From a virus: a stretch of DNA of 22,565 nt. The stretch is from positions 1 to 22,565 of IMG/VR virus record IMGVR_UViG_3300042260_000661. One strand, 5' to 3'. The notes below the pieces were generated by a model. The model made no database searches. It was not told the origin of the DNA and saw only the letters and a list, made by a program, of their open reading frames with translations. Positions 5,719 through 13,498 of this stretch are shown piece by piece (the stretch's first letter is position 1; each line of letters opens with the position of its first letter). The translations under genes and the position numbers were made by a program.

Positions 5719-7146
5719 TTAGGGTGCGGTTGATCCAAAGCCCACAGAAGGACCTGCTAGATTACCCATGGCGTCTACTGCCACAGGAGAAAATCCAGAA
5801 CTTGTTTTGATATTACCTTTCATATCATCTGTGACTTCTGCTTGGTCAATACTTACTTCCTCGTCTTCCTTGACGTCACCAGTAACGGGATTTTCGTCAT
5901 CTTTGGGCTGACGAGGCTCCTTGTCAGGTGCGGGATCTGCTTTGCTGGTTGCAGTACCCGCGGGTGTATCAATTTTGCCTGCGTGGCCTTTCCAAGGTTC
6001 GTGTTCAGGAATAACGGTGCAGATACTATCCTTGACGACATCATTGACTGGCAACGAGTTTACTGCAATTTCAGTGGCAGCCGTGGCTTCTGGGCCGTTC
6101 ATATGAATTACTGGAGCAGTTTCATAATAACCCGTGCCGGCCTTTGCATAGGTATTTCCCAGGCTGGTCATGTGAATATCACTGGCCGCTGTGGTGTGCA
6201 AACTTTTTCCTGTTTGTAGACTTAGGTTATCTGACTTTGCTTTAACATTAATAGCCCTGCCTGCTTCTATGTTAACATCAAGACCTGCACGTAAGTTTAT
6301 ATTTTTTTCACTGTGTATGTTAATGTCCTTGGCACCATAGATATGCACTTGACCGTCGTTGCTTAATTCCAACCAGGTATCACCATTTTTAGTGATCATA
6401 TAAGCGTGTCCGCTAGTATCGTCTAATAATAACTGTGTACCGTTTTGTGTTCGTAAACGTATCTGTCTATTGTTGCCATCCTTGTCACCATCATCCATGA
6501 CAAATTGTTGTTGGCCCGGAGTTAGTATACCTATTACTTTGCTGGGACTTTCACGCTCTACACTACTGGAGCTTAATCCTCTGGTAAAGTCTTTTTCTAG
6601 GCCCTGCTTCTTTACAGCTTCCCAGAGAGGCTTGTGTGTCACATATTTTTTATAGTCAGAGTCTTTGTCTTTTTTATTCTTAGGTGCTGCTGGTCTATCA
6701 TCACCATCGTAAGTTTTCTGTCTACCTATACCGGGGATACTTACCTGTGTGCCTCGCTGGAATATGCTGGCAAAATAGTAACCATTAGTGGTCTTGCCGC
6801 CGGCAAAGGCACAAAGCACCCACGTATCTATGTTAGGCGGTGTCGCCCAAAATCCATAGCTTTTGATAGTGTCTGAATATTCTGTTACATTTTCACCCTG
6901 TTCATACAAGCTAGTCGCACCGCCAAATGGGCTGGCATAGCTTACTGTGATCCAATCTTTTTCAGGATCGCCGCCGAACTCGGGTATATAAACTTTTATT
7001 CTACCAAAGTTTTGCAAGTCATCTACTTTCTTTACCATGCCTGCAAAAATGCCAACGGCACTGCTAATGCCCACACTGTCGCTGGCACTGGGATTATATG
7101 CTTTGGGTGTCGTTGTTGCACCGTATGGGTTGGCTATTCTTGTCAT
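5719..7146 (-). CDS. 5: gp5-like baseplate central spike (OB fold + beta-helix)
   Basis: A 475-aa central spike or VgrG-like protein at the tip of the tail. Residues about 30-135 form the gp5/gpV-type OB fold (IFAGMVKKVDDLQNFGRIKVYIPEFGG...DWITVSYASPFGG, then TWVLCAFAGG). The middle contains GQQQFVMDDG, RLRTQNGTQLLLDDTSG and GDTWLELSNDGQVHIYG. Residues about 265-340 show octad-like repeats (DINIHSEKNINLRAG, DVNIEAGRAINVKAK), as in the triple-stranded beta-helix of gp5C and VgrG. The C-terminal about 90 residues are Pro/Asp/Glu-rich. Unlike T4 gp5 there is no lysozyme domain between OB fold and helix; a lysozyme-like protein is encoded separately just downstream. It overlaps the upstream hub gene by 4 bases (ATGA). 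Confidence 0.85.
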   Translation of the reverse strand: MTRIANPYGATTTPKAYNPSASDSVGISSAVGIFAGMVKKVDDLQNFGRIKVYIPEFGGDPEKDWITVSYASPFGGATSLYEQGENVTEYSDTIKSYGFWATPPNIDTWVLCAFAGGKTTNGYYFASIFQRGTQVSIPGIGRQKTYDGDDRPAAPKNKKDKDSDYKKYVTHKPLWEAVKKQGLEKDFTRGLSSSSVERESPSKVIGILTPGQQQFVMDDGDKDGNNRQIRLRTQNGTQLLLDDTSGHAYMITKNGDTWLELSNDGQVHIYGAKDINIHSEKNINLRAGLDVNIEAGRAINVKAKSDNLSLQTGKSLHTTAASDIHMTSLGNTYAKAGTGYYETAPVIHMNGPEATAATEIAVNSLPVNDVVKDSICTVIPEHEPWKGHAGKIDTPAGTATSKADPAPDKEPRQPKDDENPVTGDVKEDEEVSIDQAEVTDDMKGNIKTSSGFSPVAVDAMGNLAGPSVGFGSTAP

Positions 7147-9884
7147 TGTTGCACTCCGGGCGGTCTACCCTTGGATATTTTATCTATATAAGATATTTCA
7201 CCGGGGCCTGCGGTGTTGGGTAGTAAGAATCTATCTTTTCCGTTTCTACCAGCAGGAACACCTTCTCCATAATTATAATACCCATTCATAGCCGCTATAC
7301 CTTCATCAAAACTTTTATAAGAATTATATGTGCCTGTTTTGGAATTATGTCCTAGGCCCGCAGGATTATTAACGCTTGCCGGTCCTTTCCAAGTTGTATT
7401 TTTCTTCCAGTCTTCTAAACCACCACCATTGCTTTTTTGCATGGCCAGAGCAGACAATGTTTCAGGACTATAAGGTTTATATTTGTCCACGCCGGCACTT
7501 TGGTAAGCAGACTTGTTAAGATTACTTTCGTGTTCAAAACGTGCTTTTAATTGATTTGCATATTCAGATTTGGCTTGCTGATATGCCTGATCCTTGGACA
7601 AACCAGATGCAGTTAGTTCTTTGGCTCTATCCACAGGATTGACCACTGCAGGCGGTGGATTGTTCTTGGCTAATTCATCATATTTCTTCTTGGCTGCATT
7701 TATTTTTGGATTACTGCTCTGTGTCTGTTGTGTCTCTACTCCTCGAGCACCTAATAGGTCTGGTGCAACGGGTTTGCCGATATTTTCATTTTTTAATTCT
7801 TTAGATCTACTAGTTTCCGTAGGAGCTCCGTTGCTAGACATGGACGGATTGGAACCACCTGATCCACTGGCACCAGGTTGTGCATTTGTTGCCAGCACAT
7901 TATTAACGTATGCTTCGAAACCGCTGTCACTGCCGCTGGCACCGCCCATGGCACTTAGAGGTAGGAATTTGCTGGGTATTGTAATATCTCTTTTTGTATA
8001 TAAAGTCTGTGTCCACTTACCTTCTTTGAATTCATTTTTTACTTTATGAACCATGTAGATACCTACAATTTGATCTGATGTAGAAAATTCCATTAAATCA
8101 TTTTGACCATCATTGGTTGGCAATTGTGCATTATAATAAATTAAATTTCCGCCCTTGTAATATTGTGCTTGTTCATAGTTTGACCAAGAATGGTTGCGTG
8201 AAGTAAATTCAGGATCTATCAGTGGTAATTCTGCAGATATTTTTTCTCTTATACCATCATTGACACCTATTTGTGCTAGGCCTTTGGCGCCTGCCATCAT
8301 TAAATTAGGAGTACCCAGCCAGTACGGGTCTCCAAATATTTCTAATTCAAGTTCCATTAAATCTCTTTCAGAACATTGAACAGCAAATAACTTTTCTACA
8401 AGATGTTCGTTTTCGCTTTTTGGATCATCTGCCTGTTTGACAATATTATCTGGTTCCATTCTAGGACGCAGAGCCGCTGGTGCATTTTTTAATGTATTTG
8501 TTATTTCACCATAGTCTGTGTCCTCTGCAATGACCCAGGGAGTCTGTGCCACAGGAGTTCCACCATAGGCCTGCGGCGGTTGTTCTCTGTTATAGTTTTG
8601 TTTATTAATGGGACCGTCGCTGGTCTTACCTCTATCTGTCCACATAGTAGGAAAGCTAGGTAAAAAATACATCATATTAAATTGCAGGTTAGCACGTATA
8701 ATATCCATGTTTAATCCTGTATAATAGTGATAATACGCCTTGCGAAGTAAACCGCGTGTTATGTATTGATTTAGTTTGCCCAGTACTTTGCTCTGTGATT
8801 GGTTGGCGTTTAATAAATCAACTTCATCGGGATATTGATACATGTTTGGCTGATCTGCTAAGAATATCGCAAATACATGTTTTACCGCATATCTACTTCT
8901 CTTTGTATCAAACGCTTTGTATATTGTATGGGTTTCTACTCTAAAGAACTTGTATATATCGCCCATACTTGCTTCCAGGGCCGCTTGATTGTCAGTACTA
9001 GATCCTTGTCCGTCTGGTTGTTGTGGTGTTTTTCTACCCGGCATCAATTCAGTAATACCATCAGCTTGCTGTAGTACCCTGGTAATCTGAGATATAATAG
9101 TGGAACCTGACTTGGCAGTAACATCCCAGGAATCATTAAACCAACGTGAGGGATGACCTGCCTTAGCCCAAAAACCGTTCTTTGCTAATTCTGCCGAATC
9201 CTTGGATGTAAACTTCATATTATCTAAAACCGGATCCAGTATAAAATGATATTCGTCATGTGTTGGCTCTGCTGCCGCAGGGTGGTCGCCGCCGCCACCA
9301 GAAGTTGCACCGTCTTTTTGTCTTGCTTTGGCTGCTTTGAATTCTGCAAGCTCAAGTTCTTTTCCTAGACCACTAAAATAATCTTTTAATGTCTGCACAC
9401 CCTCTACCGTGATAGATTCTTTGATAGGCTGTGTCATATCTGTTTGACTGTGATGTGCCGCAGGTCCAAATCTAATTATGTATTCTGTTCCTTTTTCACT
9501 GATGCTTGTTTTGGCTTCCAGCGCCAATAACATTATTGGAAACGAATACACATATTCGCCGGGTTTAAAATTTTCAGCCCTGAGTTCTACATCAAGAATA
9601 TACCTAGCATCCAAGTGATTTTGTACGCCGTTTTTAATTGCGGCATATCTTAGATAATCCAAGAATCTAGCACCCAAAGGTTCCGCTATTTTTATTTCTC
9701 CAGTTATATTATATGCCACTGCGCTGGCACCGTTGGGACTTACTAATTGGTCGAAATTAACTTCATTGATAAAAAATTTACCGGTTGTTGCCGTTTCAGC
9801 AATTACTATACCCAGATTAGAATTCATAGAATTCAACTTTTGTGGGTTCATAGAAGTTAATCTAAAATAATAGGTATCTGCCAT
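7143..9884 (-). CDS. Baseplate hub protein (gp27-like position) with C-terminal wall-hydrolase-like region
   Basis: A 913-aa structural protein encoded just before the gp5-like spike, where the gp27-type hub would be expected. The N-terminal about 170 residues (YYFRLTSMNPQKLNSMN..., VYSFPIMLLALEAKTSISEKG) and the middle segment CSERDLMELELEIFGDPYWLG look like the beta-rich tube-type domains of phage hub proteins. A long linker rich in Gly, Ser, Asn and Gln follows (about residues 640-780). The last about 130 residues contain ARFEHESNLNKSAY (from 781), NNPAGLG (839-845) and SFDEGIAAMNGYY (858-870). This order resembles lysozyme or transglycosylase-like domains ('E-S-x-x...NNPxx...F-x-x-G-I-x-A'). 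The hub role is inferred mainly from position; the hydrolase assignment is tentative. It starts 8 bases after the M23-like gene. Confidence 0.65.
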   Translation of the reverse strand: MADTYYFRLTSMNPQKLNSMNSNLGIVIAETATTGKFFINEVNFDQLVSPNGASAVAYNITGEIKIAEPLGARFLDYLRYAAIKNGVQNHLDARYILDVELRAENFKPGEYVYSFPIMLLALEAKTSISEKGTEYIIRFGPAAHHSQTDMTQPIKESITVEGVQTLKDYFSGLGKELELAEFKAAKARQKDGATSGGGGDHPAAAEPTHDEYHFILDPVLDNMKFTSKDSAELAKNGFWAKAGHPSRWFNDSWDVTAKSGSTIISQITRVLQQADGITELMPGRKTPQQPDGQGSSTDNQAALEASMGDIYKFFRVETHTIYKAFDTKRSRYAVKHVFAIFLADQPNMYQYPDEVDLLNANQSQSKVLGKLNQYITRGLLRKAYYHYYTGLNMDIIRANLQFNMMYFLPSFPTMWTDRGKTSDGPINKQNYNREQPPQAYGGTPVAQTPWVIAEDTDYGEITNTLKNAPAALRPRMEPDNIVKQADDPKSENEHLVEKLFAVQCSERDLMELELEIFGDPYWLGTPNLMMAGAKGLAQIGVNDGIREKISAELPLIDPEFTSRNHSWSNYEQAQYYKGGNLIYYNAQLPTNDGQNDLMEFSTSDQIVGIYMVHKVKNEFKEGKWTQTLYTKRDITIPSKFLPLSAMGGASGSDSGFEAYVNNVLATNAQPGASGSGGSNPSMSSNGAPTETSRSKELKNENIGKPVAPDLLGARGVETQQTQSSNPKINAAKKKYDELAKNNPPPAVVNPVDRAKELTASGLSKDQAYQQAKSEYANQLKARFEHESNLNKSAYQSAGVDKYKPYSPETLSALAMQKSNGGGLEDWKKNTTWKGPASVNNPAGLGHNSKTGTYNSYKSFDEGIAAMNGYYNYGEGVPAGRNGKDRFLLPNTAGPGEISYIDKISKGRPPGVQQ

Positions 9885-9892
9885 TTTACTCT

Positions 9893-10552
9893 TTACGTTC
9901 CGTCATGTGCTTTGTGTCTTGGATTTACTAGTATACCAACAGCATTTCCTGCACTGCTACCGCGCCCTACTGGTGGTGAAGCAACTTTATTCCTGTTACC
10001 TTGATTATCGCTGCCAGGCTTTGCTTTGCCACCAGGTCCTGGTTTATCTGCAGGTGGTGTTCCCATGGGCTTGGCACCACTGGATTCATTGGGCCTTCTA
10101 TCCTTGGTGGGTGTGGGTGTAGAATCTTTTAGTGACTTGCCGGCTTCAAAACCTGCGGCAGCCATATATGGCTTACCTGTTTTAGGATCTATACTATTAG
10201 GATCTACGGCAGCACCGCCGTTGGGCCTGGCTTCATAGTGTAAATGAGGACCTGTGCTTATGCCTGTATTTCCAGTATAACCTATAGTATCCCCTGCTTT
10301 GATCTTATCTCCGGCTTTCATGCCAGGAGGGAATCCATCTAAATGTCCAAATCTATACTGTGTACCATTGGCATCCCTGGCGTATACAACGTTGCCGTAC
10401 CCAGAACCAACACCTGCTTTTTCTATGGTTAAGTCGCCGTTTGCCACTATAGGACTTCCTATAGGTGCCCTATAATCGCAGCCCTGATGATTAGTTGATG
10501 CTCCTGCTGTAGGACTATGTCTATGCCCAAAGCCACTGGTTTGTACCGCCAT
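9893..10552 (-). CDS. M23 (LytM-like) peptidoglycan endopeptidase, baseplate-associated
   Basis: A 219-aa protein with a complete M23 metallopeptidase core in its first about 120 residues. Zinc ligands are visible: H22 and D26 in NHQGCDYRAP, and H105 in GPHLHYE (H103-L-H105). H70 in FGHLDG is the other conserved active-site His. Such enzymes cut peptide cross-links of peptidoglycan. There is no signal peptide, so it is probably a virion component that acts during DNA entry, not a secreted lysin. The C-terminal about 100 residues are a Pro/Gly/Lys/Ser-rich low-complexity tail that may anchor it in the particle. It lies between gp53 (TAATG overlap upstream) and the hub gene, within the baseplate operon. 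Dedicated lysis is possible but less likely in this context. Confidence 0.85.
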   Translation of the reverse strand: MAVQTSGFGHRHSPTAGASTNHQGCDYRAPIGSPIVANGDLTIEKAGVGSGYGNVVYARDANGTQYRFGHLDGFPPGMKAGDKIKAGDTIGYTGNTGISTGPHLHYEARPNGGAAVDPNSIDPKTGKPYMAAAGFEAGKSLKDSTPTPTKDRRPNESSGAKPMGTPPADKPGPGGKAKPGSDNQGNRNKVASPPVGRGSSAGNAVGILVNPRHKAHDGT

Positions 10553-10857
10553 TACCTAACCTCAGCTAATTTTATAAGCATTACGTCTTTATTGGGTACA
10601 AATAATTGCATACCCGCTTTTAGATCCCAGACGGGATCTTTTATACTGTCTGGATTGGCCAATGCAATAATCCACCAATATCTACTGGTACCATATTGTT
10701 GGTAACTAAAAAGATCCGGTCTATTTTCGCATTCCGGCGGTACCGTTATATAATCGCCGTCTGTGATTTTAAATGTGGGTAATATAGTGGTATCAAGATA
10801 AAAATTCTTGATTTCGCCAACATTGTATAGATAGCTTTTTTCGTTATATGATGCCAT
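10552..10857 (-). CDS. 53: gp53-like baseplate wedge protein
   Basis: A 101-aa wedge protein. The key segment is ENRPDLFSYQQYGTSRYWWIIALAN, followed by DPVWDLKAGMQLFVPNKD. The order 'RPDL-x-S-x-x-x-YGTxxYWWxIxxAN ... L-x-x-G-x-x-L-x-x-P' is the gp53 signature and resembles a LysM-like fold seen in tail protein X. T4 gp53 is about twice as long, so this is a compact form, as in other environmental T4-like phages. It overlaps both neighbours by one base in the stop/start manner, so it is translationally coupled with the gp48/54-like gene and the M23 gene. It would join wedges around the hub. Confidence 0.78.
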   Translation of the reverse strand: MASYNEKSYLYNVGEIKNFYLDTTILPTFKITDGDYITVPPECENRPDLFSYQQYGTSRYWWIIALANPDSIKDPVWDLKAGMQLFVPNKDVMLIKLAEVR

Positions 10858-11579
10858 TATATATACCCATCTCCTGACAATGCACCACGGCCAAAATCAT
10901 CCAGTGAAAATTCATTGGAAGTTTTGTATGTGTTCATTTGTACGTTTAGTGTGATGCTTATTTGAAACAATGACGGTAGGTACATGGGCAATGACTGTAT
11001 GCGCTGTGCTGTGATAACTATTTCGTTTTCTGCTGCCACTCTATTAGTTGCGTTACCTGGATTCCTACCCGCAGGCTCGGTGGAGCCAAGATTACCTTTG
11101 GTGTCAAATACACCATAGATATAATCCACATCTTCTGGAAAGGTAACACTGAATTTTGATATCACCACCGGCACGTTTTCAAATACCTGAGAGCCATATG
11201 CAAAAAATCTTAGAATCCTAGGAGGTTGCCCTTTGGCTCCGTCCAGTTTTCCATAATTCATTTTTGTATATGTTCTTAAAAAGCGCAATGCGTATTCACT
11301 TTGTTTGAAATGTTCAGTGGTATGTGCACTAAACTTTGCCATTATTGATATCGACGGCGGTTCGCTTCTAGCATAGGCATATGGCTGATAATTGGTGTGA
11401 ACCAAATTATAAGCATCATATTTTACGTCCTGCCCATACTCAATCTGAGGTGTGTACTGAAAACGCAATGGTTCAGCGACGCCTTTAACCGGATTTGTTG
11501 CCTTTAAATATACATTGTCCATGTCAGTATTTATAGTAAAATAATGTATAGTTTTAATATAAAGTGTTGACATTGTCAT
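10857..11579 (-). CDS. gp48/gp54-like baseplate-tail tube protein
   Basis: A 240-aa structural protein, first of the (-) baseplate operon. Recognisable pieces are EPPSISIMAKFSAHTTEHFKQSEYALRFLRTYTKMNYG, GQPPRILRFFAYGSQVF, NVPVVISKFSVTFPEDVDYIYGV and, near the end, MYLPSLFQISITLNVQM. This series of motifs fits the tail-tube-like fold of the tube initiator/cap proteins gp48 and gp54; which of the two is not decidable here. The start is ambiguous: ATG 11579, ATG 11573, or ATG 11522 (MDNVYLKATNP). An exact TATAAATA late-promoter octamer (11535-11528) lies between them, which would make 11522 the effective start if it is used. T4 gp48 and gp54 are longer (about 320-360 aa). The divergent gp55 gene begins 22 bases away. 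Confidence 0.6.
   Translation of the reverse strand: MTMSTLYIKTIHYFTINTDMDNVYLKATNPVKGVAEPLRFQYTPQIEYGQDVKYDAYNLVHTNYQPYAYARSEPPSISIMAKFSAHTTEHFKQSEYALRFLRTYTKMNYGKLDGAKGQPPRILRFFAYGSQVFENVPVVISKFSVTFPEDVDYIYGVFDTKGNLGSTEPAGRNPGNATNRVAAENEIVITAQRIQSLPMYLPSLFQISITLNVQMNTYKTSNEFSLDDFGRGALSGDGYI
11528..11535 (-). promoter_or_regulatory. Candidate T4-type late promoter octamer TATAAATA
   Basis: Read on the minus strand, the exact T4 late consensus TATAAATA lies 5 bases before the in-frame ATG at 11522 of the gp48/54-like gene. In T4 the octamer is recognised by gp55, whose gene is just beside it. With T4 spacing the RNA would begin about at this ATG, giving a leaderless or almost leaderless message. 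It lies within the open frame, so chance in AT-rich DNA is possible. Confidence 0.45.
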
Positions 11580-11601
11580 TTTAACCTGCTAAAATAAACC
11601 T

Positions 11602-12468
11602 ATGGCAACATCACAAGCAAATCCTTTGGCAAAACAATACCTTACAAACAAGGAACTGTTAAAGGAAATTCACCTAAGTAAAAATAATTATAGCTCATAT
11701 ACAAAGCCCGAGTACTGTGATTATGATCTGATCCTACCTGACACGGACAAAATCAACATAAGAACAATAGCAGAAGCTAAACGTAATCGGGCTTTAAAAT
11801 TGAGCCAAAGAGCTCTGGCAGAAGCCCAGCTCGTCAATCCAAAAACTAAGCTAGCAGACGTCGAAATAGACTATAAAAAAGTTGCAAAAACTGACGTAGT
11901 GTTTAGGATTATGACGCATGATCATATTCCACTGGAACCTGGCCGTAAAAAGACTCCAAAAAATCGCGGAGATCATCACAGTAAATGCAACTTTCCACCG
12001 TTTCAGCACTTTAAATTTGAAGAATTTGACGGCGAGGAAAAACTGGTCTGCGTGGGGAAATCGCACTGGCGCGGTGACATGGCCACAGGCGAGTTCTCTC
12101 TGGAAGGACAGATAACAAAGAAACTCGCTAAAAGTTATATGCTACTCTGTGAAAGATACAGTATGCGATTTAACTGGCGAGGATACACTTATGTAGATGA
12201 GATGCGCAGTCAAGCTCTATTGCAACTCAGCCAAATCGGCTTGCAATTTGACGAAAGTAAATCACAGAATCCTTTTGCTTATTACACGGCAGCCATTGAC
12301 AACAGCTTTACTCGTATATTAAACATTGAAAAGAAAAATCAAACTATTCGAGATGACTTATTGATAGAATATGGCAGTAACCCCAGCTTTACTAGACAGT
12401 TCGAACATGAAGCAATGATGCGTGATGAGCGCGAACGCATTTCTAACTTAAAAACAGAAGATTATTGA
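11602..12468 (+). CDS. 55: gp55-like sigma factor for late transcription
   Basis: A 288-aa small sigma factor that lets host RNA polymerase recognise T4-type late promoters, normally together with gp33 and the sliding clamp gp45. The core is very well conserved: GKSHWRGDMATGEFSLEGQ, then NWRGYTYVDEMRSQALLQLS and FDESKSQNPFAYYTAAIDNS followed by LNIEKKNQ. The protein is longer than T4 gp55 (185 aa). The extra part is mostly an N-terminal about 120 residues with EAKRNRALKLSQRALAEA and a His/Lys-rich segment (PGRKKTPKNRGDHHSKC). No good Shine-Dalgarno precedes the ATG. The stop is just before gp47. The octamers found at the baseplate, gp26 and portal genes are its likely targets. Confidence 0.95.
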   Translation: MATSQANPLAKQYLTNKELLKEIHLSKNNYSSYTKPEYCDYDLILPDTDKINIRTIAEAKRNRALKLSQRALAEAQLVNPKTKLADVEIDYKKVAKTDVVFRIMTHDHIPLEPGRKKTPKNRGDHHSKCNFPPFQHFKFEEFDGEEKLVCVGKSHWRGDMATGEFSLEGQITKKLAKSYMLLCERYSMRFNWRGYTYVDEMRSQALLQLSQIGLQFDESKSQNPFAYYTAAIDNSFTRILNIEKKNQTIRDDLLIEYGSNPSFTRQFEHEAMMRDERERISNLKTEDY

Positions 12469-12470
12469 CT

Positions 12471-13490
12471 ATGACCCAGTTATTTAAAAGAGCCGCAGTG
12501 TTTACAGATATACATTTTGGTATGAGACAAAATAGCAAAACACATAATGAAGACTGTGAAAATTTTGTAAAATGGTTTTGTAAAGAAGCACGTAAACGTG
12601 ATTGTGATGTTGCGATCTTTATGGGTGATTGGCATCACCATCGTGCCACTGTCAATGTTAGCACACTGAACTATACGGTAGAAGCCATCGATCATATCAG
12701 CAAAAACTTTGAACGGTTCTTTTTTATACCCGGTAATCACGATCTTTATTATAGAGAAAAGCGAGACCTTAACAGTGTTCCTTTTATTCGAAATCAGAAA
12801 AATATTATTTTAGTAAATGATGTCTACACCGAGGGTGACGTCAGTCTTGTACCTTGGTTGGTAGGTGACGAATGGCAGGCCATGAAAAAATTAAATAGTC
12901 GCTATGTATTTGGTCACTTTGAACTACCTAGCTTTAAAATGAACGCCATGGTAGAAATGCCGGATCATGGCGGACTAAATCGTGGGCACTTCCCCAATCA
13001 AGAACGTGTATTTTCTGGTCATTTTCATATGCGTCAGCACAGCGGCAACGTCAGCTATATCGGCAATGCGTTTCCGCATAACTATGCAGACGCCTGGGAC
13101 GACGATCGTGGCATGATGATTTTGGAATGGGGCGGCGAGCCAGAATACATTGCTTGGCCTAACGCACCAAAATTTAAAACTATTGATCTAACAAGACTGA
13201 TTGAAGATCCCAGCAAGTACATGGACGAAAATACTTTTATCAGAATCACCTGTGATGCAGATGTAAGTTTTGAAGAAGCAACATTCCTAAAAGAAAACTG
13301 GCTGGAAGAATATAAGCTACGTGAGATTACTCTTATTCCAGCAAAACGCGAAGAACATGCACAGGATTGGAGTGGTGATGTTCACTTTGAAAGTGTGGAT
13401 CAAATTGTGTTAACACAATTAGCAGCAATTGAAAGCGATGTAGTAGACCGCCAAGTTCTTATTGACATCTACAACAGCCTTACTGTATAA
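12471..13490 (+). CDS. 47: gp47-like SbcD/Mre11 nuclease subunit
   Basis: A 339-aa metallophosphoesterase subunit of the gp46/gp47 complex, which resects DNA ends for recombination-dependent replication. The five phosphoesterase motifs are present: FTDIHFG (D13, H15), GDWHHHR (D53), GNHD (N89, H90), FGHFEL and SGHFHM. A C-terminal capping region without known motifs follows. A TTG at 12465 overlaps the gp55 stop, but the ATG at 12471 gives the usual short N-terminus before the first beta strand and is preferred. gp46 follows after 8 bases, so the two subunits are co-expressed. Length and motif set agree with T4 gp47 (339 aa). Confidence 0.95.
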   Translation: MTQLFKRAAVFTDIHFGMRQNSKTHNEDCENFVKWFCKEARKRDCDVAIFMGDWHHHRATVNVSTLNYTVEAIDHISKNFERFFFIPGNHDLYYREKRDLNSVPFIRNQKNIILVNDVYTEGDVSLVPWLVGDEWQAMKKLNSRYVFGHFELPSFKMNAMVEMPDHGGLNRGHFPNQERVFSGHFHMRQHSGNVSYIGNAFPHNYADAWDDDRGMMILEWGGEPEYIAWPNAPKFKTIDLTRLIEDPSKYMDENTFIRITCDADVSFEEATFLKENWLEEYKLREITLIPAKREEHAQDWSGDVHFESVDQIVLTQLAAIESDVVDRQVLIDIYNSLTV

Positions 13491-13498
13491 TAATATCA

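Noticed and set aside
5842-6219. A 125-aa frame on the plus strand opposite the gp5-like gene, and similar plus-strand frames across the baseplate operon
   Set aside because: They are antisense shadows of long genes with clear domains; composition is hydrophobic or Cys-rich in the way typical of reverse-frame translations.
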